In this document: piece after piece, positions 35,819-44,742 of the stretch | Layout: every line of letters starts with the position of its first letter | How positions within the stretch are numbered: position 1 is the first letter of the stretch | Source: Terriglobia bacterium | GTDB taxonomy: Bacteria; Acidobacteriota; Terriglobia; Bryobacterales; UBA6623 | Assembly (NCBI GenBank): GCA_009841225.1 | Contig: VXMF01000022.1 | Span: 62,001-126,000 of the forward strand | Length of the DNA stretch: 64,000 bases | Reading direction: 5' to 3' | Translations under genes and position numbers: made by a program | The notes under the pieces: model-generated | Seen by the model: only the letters and a program-made list of their open reading frames with translations | Told to the model about the DNA's origin: nothing | The model's database searches: none

Positions 35819-37564
35819 CTACCAGAACACCACGAAGCTCAACACGGCGCCGATGGCGACGATCGCGCCAGCCAACAGGGTCGGCACGGTCGCCGAGCGC
35901 TGGTCGACCGAGACTACGGCAATCGCGGCGCGGCTGTCGCGCAGCCAGCCCTCCAATGCCAGCTCCCGGGGCTGGCTGGAAGGCTCCCAGCCGCGCACGG
36001 CCGATACGGCTAGCATCGCGGCGACTGTGAGCAGCAGGCTGATGACAGTGCCGGCATAGTTGTTCACCAGCATGGCGGGCAACAGCGCGACGCCAAAGCG
36101 GAGGGCCAGCGCAGGTGCCAACAACTTCAGCGTTCCGTAGGCAATTCCCACCGCAAGCCCCCAAGTCGCGCTGGAGCGGTGAACTCGCGTGAACGCCCCC
36201 ATTAGATATACCGCCAGCAGAGGAACGACAAAGGCACCCACCCAGTCCAGAAACACCATCAGCATGCCCCGTTCTTGCATCATGAGGGGCACGAACGCAA
36301 AGGCCCCCAAGATTACGACGGGCGTGAGCCAGCGGCTAGCCGACACGAAGTAGCTGTCCGGCCGGTTCTTGACGAACAGGCGTGCTAGAACGTCGCGCAC
36401 GAGTAACGACGGCACGGTCGAGCCGATCGAGTCGAAGGTAGAAAAGCAAGCGGCGACCACGCCAGCCACGATCACGCCGCGCAGTCCGGCCGAAGTGAGT
36501 TCCCGCACGATCAGAGGGAACGTCGAGTCCCGCACCTGCAACTCCGCGGCCAGCGGCATCAAGCTCGGATCCGGGTAAAGCGCCCGTCCGAAGATGCCAA
36601 CCGACAGGTTCGTGAAGTTCAGGACTAGCAATACGAGTCCCGAAACGACTACGGCCATGCGCAAGTCCCACTCGCTGCGCGCCCCGAAAAGCCGCATGGA
36701 TTGTGTGTGGTTGACCACGGCGTAGCCCAGGCCGATGATCAGCCAGGCCAGCGAGACCAGCCAAGCCGGGCTCCGCGTGACGACTTCTTCCCCGCCCGGG
36801 CCCAGCTCGCCACCGATGAGAAGGCGCCTTGCTACCGTCTCCGGCGACTCTCCGGCAACGCTCTGAACGGCGATGTCATCGGTGCCCGCATGCAGCAGTT
36901 GCGCCGACAAGCCGGCTTCGTGGCCCTCCAGCCGATCGCCCGCCCCGCCCCAACCGCCAACAGCCATCCAGACGGTGCAAAACAGAGCGAACGATGCGAC
37001 GACCATGACGACGCTCTGCAGCGCATCCGTCACCGCCACCGCCCGCAACCCTCCCAGCGACGTGTAGGCGGTTGCCAACACGGCGATCAGCACGACACCC
37101 CACCACGCATTCGTGCCCAGCCCGCAGACGATCGCCAGCAGAAGGTAGAGCGTGGTGGCGATGATCGCCAAAACCAGGGTCCGGTAGAGGGCCTGGACCA
37201 AGGCGCTGATCACACGCGCGGAGAGGCTGAAGCGCGCTTCAAGGTACTCGGCATTGGTGTACATACCGGCGCGGTACATCGGGAGCGCGATCCAGTTGGC
37301 GAGCAGGAACCAGCCAAGGGTGACGCCGACCCAATTGGTGACCAAGTAGCTCATGCCGACGGCATATGTGCCCCCGGCATCGGCCACGAGATCGCTGGCG
37401 TCGATCGCGGTGGCGTAAAGCGAGAGCCCGATCATCCACCACGGCAAGCTCCGCCCTGCCAAGAACCAATCGGAACTGGTCTTGGTGTCGCGCCCGCGAA
37501 CAATTCCGTACAAGATGATCCCGGCATTGAGCGCGATGGCGATGGTCCAATCGATGGAGCTCAT
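35819..37564 (-). CDS. Sodium:solute symporter (SSS family)
   Basis: A 581-residue inner-membrane protein with about 13 helices and SSS-family features: WFLAGRSLPWWMIGLSLYATAI near the N-terminus, GGLRAVAVTDALQ in the first half and a central SVDS-like FDSIGSTVPSLLVRD region. Members carry sugars, sugar acids or other organic solutes with sodium. It is upstream of the enolase-superfamily gene, so a sugar acid is a reasonable guess. The start codon is only 20 bases from the divergent PSD1 gene start, so its promoter must overlap coding sequence or the start is further inside. Confidence 0.88.
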   Translation of the reverse strand: MSSIDWTIAIALNAGIILYGIVRGRDTKTSSDWFLAGRSLPWWMIGLSLYATAIDASDLVADAGGTYAVGMSYLVTNWVGVTLGWFLLANWIALPMYRAGMYTNAEYLEARFSLSARVISALVQALYRTLVLAIIATTLYLLLAIVCGLGTNAWWGVVLIAVLATAYTSLGGLRAVAVTDALQSVVMVVASFALFCTVWMAVGGWGGAGDRLEGHEAGLSAQLLHAGTDDIAVQSVAGESPETVARRLLIGGELGPGGEEVVTRSPAWLVSLAWLIIGLGYAVVNHTQSMRLFGARSEWDLRMAVVVSGLVLLVLNFTNLSVGIFGRALYPDPSLMPLAAELQVRDSTFPLIVRELTSAGLRGVIVAGVVAACFSTFDSIGSTVPSLLVRDVLARLFVKNRPDSYFVSASRWLTPVVILGAFAFVPLMMQERGMLMVFLDWVGAFVVPLLAVYLMGAFTRVHRSSATWGLAVGIAYGTLKLLAPALALRFGVALLPAMLVNNYAGTVISLLLTVAAMLAVSAVRGWEPSSQPRELALEGWLRDSRAAIAVVSVDQRSATVPTLLAGAIVAIGAVLSFVVFW

Positions 37565-37584
37565 GCTACGCTTTGCCTAAAACC

Positions 37585-39915
37585 ATGGCCTCGCGACGGA
37601 CAGCCTTGTGGATCGCGGCTTTGGTTGGACTTGTGCCCATATCGGCCACGGCACAGGACCACGCATTCTTCGAGAAGCACGTCCGCCCGATCTTGGCCAA
37701 CCGGTGCTTCGCCTGTCACGGCCCGCACGCCGGCGAGGGGCAGGCCGGGCTCCGGCTGGACTCAATGGCCGGCATTCTCAAGGGCGGTCGCTCGGGGCCA
37801 GCGGTAGTGCCGGGCAGCGCGGCCCAGAGCCTGCTGATCCACGCGATCAATCATGACACATTGCTGCAGATGCCGCCCAAGGCGAAGCTGCCGCTTGGCG
37901 AGGTTGCGATCCTGACCAAATGGGTCGATACAGGCGCGAACTGGCCCGAACACAAGCCGGCCCGGACGCCGGAGGCGGTCGCGCGGTCTGATGGCTTTTC
38001 AGCCGAGGAACGGTCACATTGGGCCTTCCAGCCGCTACAAGTCCCGGCCATGCCGCCGGGGAGTACGGCCATTGACGCCTTGCTAGGAATCGGACAGGCG
38101 CGAGCCGGCCTGAGCCCGGCAGAAGCCAGCGGCAAGCGAGCGCTGATCCGGCGGGCTACGCTCGACCTGCACGGCTTGCTGCCCACCCCGGACGAGGTCC
38201 GAGCGTTCCTCGCCGATGCGTCAGACGACGCCTTCGCTCGCGTAGTGGACCGGCTGCTGGCCTCGCCTCGCTACGGGGAGCGCTGGGGCCGGCATTGGCT
38301 GGACGTGGCGCGCTATTCGGATAGCAACGGGATGGACGACAACATCGTGCACGGCGACGCCTGGCGCTACCGCGACTACGTGATCCGGGCATTCAATCAA
38401 GACAAGCCCTATGACGAGTTCGTGCGCGAACAGCTGGCAGGCGACATCCTCACGGACTGGAGCGACTCCAACCGCGCCGAGGGATTGATCGCAACCGGCT
38501 TCCTGATGCTCGGCCCCAAGATGGTTGGCGAAGACGACCCTGTCAAGCAGAAACTGGACTTCGCCGACGAACAGCTGGCAACCACCGCCCGTGCGTTCAT
38601 GGCGCTGAGCATCGATTGCGCCCGCTGCCACGATCACAAGTTCGACCCCATTCGAAGCGCCGACTACTACTCGATGCTGGGCATCTTCACCAGCACCAAG
38701 ACGGTGCTGACCTACCGGGTCACCTCCAAGCTCAACGCCACGGCGCTCGCAAGCGCGGAAGAGAACCGCCGACTCTCCGAGATCGAGAAGAGATTCGACT
38801 ACCACAACGACTTCGTCACGAACTACAACCAAGCAACCACTCCCAAGCAGGTGGTTGAGGCACAGCAGGCGGCCGAGGACGATGCTCTCGCCGACTACTA
38901 CAGCATTCCCAAGGCGATGGCCGTAGCGGAGGGGGATGCCGCGGACCTGCCGCTCATGATCAGCGGCAACCACCTCACGCCCGGGCCGGTCGCTCCGCGC
39001 CGCTTTCCTGCGATTCTGGCCGGGGAGCAGCAAAGTCCGATCGGATCGCGAAGCAGCGGAAGGCTAGAGCTGGCGCAGTGGTTGGCCTCCAGGGATCATC
39101 CGCTGACAGCGCGCGTGATGGTCAACCGGATCTGGAAGTGGCATTTCGGCGAAGGTATCGCGCGCACGCCCGACAACTTCGGCAAGCTCGGCGAACCGCC
39201 GGACCACCCGGAACTTCTGGACTGGCTGGCGCTGCAATTCCAAGCAAGTGGCTGGTCGGTCAAGTCGATGCACCGGCTGATCATGCTTTCGGATGCCTAC
39301 CAGCGGTCTTCCAGACGGACCGAGGGGCATGCGGAAGCCGACCCGGAAAACCGCCAGTTCAGCCACGCCAATCGCCGGCGGATGGAAGCAGAAACGCTGC
39401 GCGATGCGCTGCTGGCCGTCTCTGACCGCTTGGACCTTGCGACGGGGGGCAAGACCATCCCGCACAAGAACTTTGCGAATCTCAACGCCCAGTCGCGTTC
39501 GCGGGATCCAGCCCTCTACGACTCGCGGCGGCGCAGCGTCTATCTGCCGGTGCTGCGCAGCGCCCTATACGAGATGTTCGCGGCTTTCGACTTTGCCAGC
39601 CCGTCCACCTCCAACGGAGATCGCGGGGCGACCATGGTCGCGCCGCAGGCGCTCTTCATGCTGAACTCCGACTTGGTGGACGAGGCGTCCGGCGACTTCG
39701 CTGCAAGACTGGCGCAGCAAGCCCCCGAAGACGACGCCGAACGCATCGGGCTGGCACACGAAATCGCCTTTTCCCGTCCGTCCGAGCCCGACGAGACCGA
39801 GAACTGGAACGCCTTCTTGGACCGCTATGAAGCGGCCACGGGGGACAGGGACGCAGCTTGGAAGGCCATGTGCCGCATCCTGATCGCGTCGAACGAGTTC
39901 CTCTACATACAATGA
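37585..39915 (+). CDS. Second PSD1-type cytochrome-like protein (PSCyt1, DUF1549, DUF1553)
   Basis: A 776-residue exported protein. The signal peptide (residues 1-24, ending ISATAQ) is followed by the haem motif CFACH at 41-45 and by RSGPAVVPGSAAQSLLI of the PSCyt1 domain. DUF1549 (LHGLLPTPDEV, HWLDVARYSDSNG, CARCHDHKFDPIRSADYY) and DUF1553 (MVNRIWKWHFGEGIAR, MLNSDLVDEASGDF) follow. It is a divergent paralogue of the protein at 28.4 kb. ATG 37585 is preferred over TTG 37573 because the signal peptide starts there. Its stop overlaps the start of the next gene by 3 bases. Confidence 0.91.
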   Translation: MASRRTALWIAALVGLVPISATAQDHAFFEKHVRPILANRCFACHGPHAGEGQAGLRLDSMAGILKGGRSGPAVVPGSAAQSLLIHAINHDTLLQMPPKAKLPLGEVAILTKWVDTGANWPEHKPARTPEAVARSDGFSAEERSHWAFQPLQVPAMPPGSTAIDALLGIGQARAGLSPAEASGKRALIRRATLDLHGLLPTPDEVRAFLADASDDAFARVVDRLLASPRYGERWGRHWLDVARYSDSNGMDDNIVHGDAWRYRDYVIRAFNQDKPYDEFVREQLAGDILTDWSDSNRAEGLIATGFLMLGPKMVGEDDPVKQKLDFADEQLATTARAFMALSIDCARCHDHKFDPIRSADYYSMLGIFTSTKTVLTYRVTSKLNATALASAEENRRLSEIEKRFDYHNDFVTNYNQATTPKQVVEAQQAAEDDALADYYSIPKAMAVAEGDAADLPLMISGNHLTPGPVAPRRFPAILAGEQQSPIGSRSSGRLELAQWLASRDHPLTARVMVNRIWKWHFGEGIARTPDNFGKLGEPPDHPELLDWLALQFQASGWSVKSMHRLIMLSDAYQRSSRRTEGHAEADPENRQFSHANRRRMEAETLRDALLAVSDRLDLATGGKTIPHKNFANLNAQSRSRDPALYDSRRRSVYLPVLRSALYEMFAAFDFASPSTSNGDRGATMVAPQALFMLNSDLVDEASGDFAARLAQQAPEDDAERIGLAHEIAFSRPSEPDETENWNAFLDRYEAATGDRDAAWKAMCRILIASNEFLYIQ

Positions 39916-41327
39916 TGTCGGCGATGCAGTTTCAAGGCATCGAAGCGAGAGCCTCCCGGCGCGAGGCTCTCAAGCAGATGGGCGCGGGCTTCGGCTGGCT
40001 GGCGCTCACCTCGCTGCTCGCCGAGGAAGCCGCCGCATCGGGCCCGCTAGCGCTGCGCGAGCCGCACTTCGCGCCGCGCGCCAAGCGCGTCATCATGCTC
40101 TTCATGTTCGGCGGTCCCTCGCACATTGACACGTTCGACCCGAAGCCGCTTCTCAACCGTGACAGCGGCAAGCCCCTGCCGTTCGCCAAGCCGCGCATCA
40201 TTTCGTTCCCACGCCGCGCCGGCGACCTGATCGGCTCGCCGTTCGAGTTCAAGCAGCATGGCCAGAGCGGCGCCTACGTCAGCGAACTCTTTCCGCACGT
40301 GGCGGGCATCGTCGACGATCTGGCGATCGTCCGCTCGATGCACTGCACCAATCCCCGGCACGGAGGCGCCGTGCTCGAATGGCACACCGGGAGCGACACG
40401 TTCATCCGCCCGGCCATGGGGTCATGGCTAACGTACGGTCTGGGCTCTGAGAACCAGAACCTGCCCGGCTACATCACCATCTGCCAAGCCTTGGCCGAGG
40501 GCGGCGCGAACAATTTCGGCTCGGCCTTCTTGCCGGCGGCCCACCAAGGCACGCCGCTTGGCTACGGCAACGTCAAGGCGAAGGAGGCTAGTTTCCCGTT
40601 TATCGGCGACGGGCAGCGAAAACGCCTGCAGCGCCTAGAACTCGACATGCTGTCGGACGTCTCGCGACGCCAACTGGCCCGGAGCGGCCCCGACCCCGAG
40701 TTGGAAGACCGCATCGCAACGTTCGAGCTGGCCTTCCGCATGCAAACCGAGGCACCGTCAGTGCAGGACATCAGCTCCGAAAGCGCGGCGACCAAGGCGA
40801 TGTACGGTCTGAACGATCCGGTCACTGAAGATTTCGGGCGCCAATGCCTGATGGCGAGGCGGTTTAGCGAGAGCGGCGTGCGCTTCGTGCAGTGCAACAG
40901 CAACGGCTGGGACCACCACTTTGACCTCAAGAACTCGCTCACGAAGATGTGCGGCCAGGTGGACAAGCCGATCGCCGCTCTCATCAAGGACCTAAAGACG
41001 CGCGGATTGCTCGACGAGACTCTTGTCATTTGGGGTGGCGAATTTGGTCGCACGCCAACAGCGGAGAACGCTGATGGTCGCGACCACAACCCGCACGGAT
41101 TCACGATGTGGCTGGCCGGGGGCGGGATCAAGCCCGGCATTACCTATGGCCAAACCGACGAGTACGGCTACTACGGCGTGGAGAATAAGGTCCACTTCCA
41201 TGATCTGCACGCCACGATCCTGCACCTACTCGGCTTGGATCACACGAGGCTGACCTTCCGCCACGCCGGTCGAGACTACCGGCTTACAGACGTCCACGGG
41301 GAAGTCGTGCGAGACTTGCTCGCCTAG
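39912..41327 (+). CDS. Second DUF1501 protein
   Basis: A 471-residue paralogue of the protein at 30.9 kb. The N-terminus has an RREALKQMGAGFGWLAL Tat-like segment. The same landmarks follow: KRVIMLFMFGGPSHIDTFDP, HGQSGAYVSELFPH, FSESGVRFVQCNSNGWDHH, IWGGEFGRTPTAEN and FHDLHATILHLLGLDH. The ATG overlaps the stop of the PSD1 gene (ATGA), so the pair is translationally coupled. ATG 39915, one codon downstream, is an equally possible start. Confidence 0.9.
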   Translation: MMSAMQFQGIEARASRREALKQMGAGFGWLALTSLLAEEAAASGPLALREPHFAPRAKRVIMLFMFGGPSHIDTFDPKPLLNRDSGKPLPFAKPRIISFPRRAGDLIGSPFEFKQHGQSGAYVSELFPHVAGIVDDLAIVRSMHCTNPRHGGAVLEWHTGSDTFIRPAMGSWLTYGLGSENQNLPGYITICQALAEGGANNFGSAFLPAAHQGTPLGYGNVKAKEASFPFIGDGQRKRLQRLELDMLSDVSRRQLARSGPDPELEDRIATFELAFRMQTEAPSVQDISSESAATKAMYGLNDPVTEDFGRQCLMARRFSESGVRFVQCNSNGWDHHFDLKNSLTKMCGQVDKPIAALIKDLKTRGLLDETLVIWGGEFGRTPTAENADGRDHNPHGFTMWLAGGGIKPGITYGQTDEYGYYGVENKVHFHDLHATILHLLGLDHTRLTFRHAGRDYRLTDVHGEVVRDLLA

Positions 41328-41413
41328 GCGACGCTCTGGGACTTTCGGCGCGCTGCGCAACACTCGCCTGCTAGTGGCGGCGACCGGACGCAACACGGAC
41401 TACAGACGAGGGC

Positions 41414-42625
41414 CTAGTCAGCCAGGCCGCCCTGTTTGAGGTCTTCCAAGCGCGCTACCTGCCCGGTGCGGAAGGCGAGGTTCGCCAAATGGGCGCTCAC
41501 GCAAGCGCGGACACCTTCTTCGGCCGGTGTGTTGGGCTTCTTGCGACTGCGCACTGCATCGATCCAGTTCTGCAAATGCGGCGTCTCGCCATCCACGTCG
41601 AAGTCAGCCCCCCGTTCCCCGGTCCCAGGCTCAAACAGCTCGGCCTCGATGCCGCTGCCGGGTTCTGGGAGGATCTCGTACCGCCCGCGATCCAAGTACA
41701 TCGTGCCCTTGGTGCCCATGATCTCGACCATGGCCTTGTCGCGCTGGTTCACGAACGTGCCCGTGAAATGGACCTGAAGTTTTCTATCGGGATAGCTGAG
41801 CAGAGTCTGGATGGTGTCCGGGGTCTCCCAACGATCCATGGCGAACGTGTCTCCGATCGTGGTGGCCAATGCGGGATCGGGCAGGTCAAGCAGCCAATTG
41901 ACAGCATCGATCCAATGCACCATCAGGTCGGTGAGAATGCCTCCGCCAAAGTCCCAGAACCAGCGCCAGTTCCTGAAACGATAGCCATCGAAGGGCTGTA
42001 GCGGCGCGTTTCCCAAGAACCTCTTCCAGTCGACTGTGGACGAATCAATCTCGTCCGCTCCCGGGCGCCCCGACCGCCGATTTCGGTTCCACGTCATGCG
42101 TACCCTGTGAACCGTCCCGACCCCTCCGCCCCTGAGGATGTCCCGCGCCCTCTCGAACTGCGGCATGCTGCGCTGCTGCGTGCCGACCTGCACGATCCTC
42201 TGGTTCGCGTCCTGTGCCCGAATCACAGCGTCACCTTCGCTGAGGTCATGCGTGAGGGGCTTCTCGACATACACGTCCATGCCGCTGTTACAAGCGTCGA
42301 CGGTCATTGGAACGTGCCAGTGGTCCGGCGAGCCGATCAGGACGGCATCGACATCAGTTCGTGCCAGCAATTCGTGGTAGTCCGTCGTCCCGAAGGCACC
42401 GCTTCCGGCAATCTGCCTTGCCTGTTCGAGGGACTCGTCCCAGATGTCGCAGACCGCCGTGATGCGCGTGCCGGGTACGCCGGCGAGATCCTGCATGAGT
42501 CTGCGACAACGGCCGCCGGTGCCTATGCAGCCGATGTTGATCGTTTCGTTGGCTGGATAGGCAAGAGTGGTCGCAGCGCTGGCGGCAGCGGCGCCGAGGA
42601 GAAAGTGACGTCGGTGGGTGGTCAT
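41414..42625 (-). CDS. Second Tat-exported Gfo/Idh/MocA family oxidoreductase
   Basis: A 403-residue protein with a Tat-type N-terminus (MTTHRRHFLLGAAAA), a Rossmann segment (NIGCIGTGGRCRRLMQDL, then CDIWDE) and the catalytic VEKPLTHDLSEG near residue 120. It also has NWRWFWDFGGGILTDLMVHW, a motif of the C-terminal sheet shared with the protein at 8.3 kb, so the two are paralogues. An ATG six codons upstream (42643) is also possible. It stands alone between the DUF1501 gene and a sulfatase; it could act on the desulfated product, but this is inference. Confidence 0.85.
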   Translation of the reverse strand: MTTHRRHFLLGAAAASAATTLAYPANETINIGCIGTGGRCRRLMQDLAGVPGTRITAVCDIWDESLEQARQIAGSGAFGTTDYHELLARTDVDAVLIGSPDHWHVPMTVDACNSGMDVYVEKPLTHDLSEGDAVIRAQDANQRIVQVGTQQRSMPQFERARDILRGGGVGTVHRVRMTWNRNRRSGRPGADEIDSSTVDWKRFLGNAPLQPFDGYRFRNWRWFWDFGGGILTDLMVHWIDAVNWLLDLPDPALATTIGDTFAMDRWETPDTIQTLLSYPDRKLQVHFTGTFVNQRDKAMVEIMGTKGTMYLDRGRYEILPEPGSGIEAELFEPGTGERGADFDVDGETPHLQNWIDAVRSRKKPNTPAEEGVRACVSAHLANLAFRTGQVARLEDLKQGGLAD

Positions 42626-42840
42626 GGGCGGCACGGCAGGCATCCTAGCGGCCCCGCGGGGCCGCGTACAGCGTGCATTCTACACCGCTGCTCGCCGATT
42701 CGGGCTTTCGAGCGCGGGTTTCGACAGGTCAAGTCGGCCTACCCATTCCGACCGCTCCGGACTCGCTGGGAGCCTTCTGTGTAGTGATCTCGAGGTTACG
42801 TGCTTGGACGCAATCTCATACCTCGAGACGGTGTCTAGGG

Positions 42841-44397
42841 TTACTCTGCGACAGGCGCCCAGCGCACCTCTTGGGTAGTGGCGTACTGGACATCGGCGTC
42901 ATTTCGTGAAGCGATCCCCGAGCGAGTGGCACCCCGCTCAATCATCGCGTCAAACTTCGCCCGGAGCTCTTCGACAACCTCGGGGCGTTCTTCGGCCAAG
43001 TTCTTCGATTCAGCGATGTCTTCGGCGAGATTGTAGAGTTCTGGGACGGTCGGTTTGCCGCGGGACTCCTCTAGGTTGGGTTCGCTGTTGCGGAATACCA
43101 GCTTCCACGGCCCGTCGCGGTAGGCGAACTCGCCGTGATTGGAATGGCTTACCAACGATGTGCGCCCTTCGGTTGCTTCCTGGCCAAGCGCGGCATCCAA
43201 GAAGCTGATGCTGTCTTCGGCACCGTCCTGCGGCAGGTCCGCCTCAACTACGGAGAGGCTTGTGGCGAAGATGTCCGTCAAGCTGACTAGCCGGTCGCTT
43301 TGGGAGTGGGGTGCAATCTTGCCCGGCCAGCGAACGACCAGCGGGACCCTGTGTCCGCCCTCCCAGATGTCGCCCTTGTGCCCGCGATATGGGCCGCTGG
43401 GCATGTGGCCGGCTTCAACCAGAGGTTCCCACCCGGTGTAGTGCGAATGGCCGTTGTCCGCCGTGAAGATCACGATCGTGTCGTCGGCAATTCCCGCCTC
43501 GTCAACCGCTTGGATGACTTGCCCTGCCGACCAGTCGGTCTCCATCACGAAGTCCGCGATGGGAGCGATGCCGCTCTTGTCCTGAAAGGCCGGGGATGGC
43601 GAGATCGGCTCGTGCGGCGAGGTCATTGAATAGAACAGGAAAAACGGCTTGTCGCTCTGAGCCCGCGAGCGGATTTGCTCGACCGCCCTACGTGTGAGTT
43701 CGGGAACGATCTCGCGCAAGCGCCAGCCCGGAGCCATGGGGCTGCCCACGAAGCCCCGCGGCAGCACGACTCCCTCGGTCTCGTCATGGACATAAGTAGA
43801 AGTTGGGGCAGGACTTACGATGTCGTTCTCCACATAGGAGAACGGCGGCATGTTCGGCAAGTCCACGCCGAAATAGTGGTCGAACCCCCTGGTAGTCGGA
43901 CCATTCAGGACGGGCTTGTCCAGATGCCATTCGAGGGTCTTCTGGCCATTGCGCACCGCAGTCATCCGGCTCGGCTGCGGCCCGGGCCATTCCCAGCCGA
44001 GGTGCCACTTGCCGATCAAGGCCGTCTCGTACCCGTGTTCGCGGAGCATCCCCGGCAGCGTGGGACGATCGTCGGCGATCAGCGGCGGTTCGTAAGCTGC
44101 CAGCACCCACTCCTGCAGGCGGGTGCGCCAAGAGTACCGCCCGGTCAGCAAGCCGTAACGGGTCGGCGTGCAGACCGCCGACGGGCTGTGGGCATCGGTG
44201 AAGCTCATGCCCTCTTGAACGAGCTTGTCCAAGTAGGGGGTAGCGATCTTGTTGTCTGGGTAGTGCGCCTGGATATCTCCGACGCCGAAGTCATCGGCCA
44301 GAATCAGCACGATGTTCGGGGCCCTCTCGGGCTGTTCCGCCGTACAGGAGCAAAGGACTCCTGCGGCAAGCAGGGCAACTGAAGTGGCGATGCGCAT
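42841..44397 (-). CDS. Second sulfatase, lipoprotein type
   Basis: A 518-residue formylglycine-dependent sulfatase. The lipoprotein signal is MRIATSVALLAAGVLCSC with the lipid Cys at 18. The metal residues DD (35-36) in LADDFGVGD are followed by the modification motif C76-T-P-T-R and YGLLTGR, and later by GKWHLGW and TADNGHSHY. The frame is open 22 codons upstream of the ATG at 44397, without signal features. It is in the same direction as the Gfo/Idh/MocA gene, 215 bases upstream of it. The substrate is not visible; family relatives act on sulfated polysaccharides. Confidence 0.9.
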   Translation of the reverse strand: MRIATSVALLAAGVLCSCTAEQPERAPNIVLILADDFGVGDIQAHYPDNKIATPYLDKLVQEGMSFTDAHSPSAVCTPTRYGLLTGRYSWRTRLQEWVLAAYEPPLIADDRPTLPGMLREHGYETALIGKWHLGWEWPGPQPSRMTAVRNGQKTLEWHLDKPVLNGPTTRGFDHYFGVDLPNMPPFSYVENDIVSPAPTSTYVHDETEGVVLPRGFVGSPMAPGWRLREIVPELTRRAVEQIRSRAQSDKPFFLFYSMTSPHEPISPSPAFQDKSGIAPIADFVMETDWSAGQVIQAVDEAGIADDTIVIFTADNGHSHYTGWEPLVEAGHMPSGPYRGHKGDIWEGGHRVPLVVRWPGKIAPHSQSDRLVSLTDIFATSLSVVEADLPQDGAEDSISFLDAALGQEATEGRTSLVSHSNHGEFAYRDGPWKLVFRNSEPNLEESRGKPTVPELYNLAEDIAESKNLAEERPEVVEELRAKFDAMIERGATRSGIASRNDADVQYATTQEVRWAPVAE

Positions 44398-44742
44398 GGT
44401 GTCTCCTAATCGAAGGGACAAAGCAGTCCTGAAGGGTCGGACCCGAAATCCCCGGACGGGCAAACGGCTCTAGAACAAGGCGATCAGCAGGTCGCTCTCG
44501 CAGGCCCACTGTAGCACGTGGGAGGCCGCCATCCGCTTGCCCGAGGACCTTCGATTCGTTCGCACGCCTTTCCGACCAGAGCTCAATCTGCTTGCTACAC
44601 GAGACAAGATTTTGTGTGATATTTTTTGCATTCAAACCTTTTAGAAACACCCTAGGTATTTGTATAAATTGTTTATTTTAAGCAATTTCCGAATAAACTT
44701 GCGTTCCAGATTTTTTGCAAGAAAATTTGTTATCTTAAGTGA
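44398..44742. other. AT-rich intergenic region upstream of the Fic gene
   Basis: The stretch between the divergent sulfatase and Fic genes holds no reading frame I can support. Its second half (about 44590-44742) is far richer in A and T than the rest of the window, with several runs of T and A. It probably carries the Fic promoter and marks the edge of acquired DNA. Confidence 0.6.
44640..44668 (+). promoter_or_regulatory. Candidate sigma70 promoter of the Fic gene
   Basis: TTTAGA at 44640-44645 and TATAAA at 44663-44668 are 17 bases apart. The leader to the GTG start at 44743 would be about 68 bases. Other AT-rich hexamers nearby could also serve, so the assignment is tentative. Confidence 0.33.

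Noticed and set aside
35790-36164. A 125-codon extension of the enolase-superfamily frame
   Set aside because: It overlaps the symporter gene and lacks the conserved N-terminal fold.
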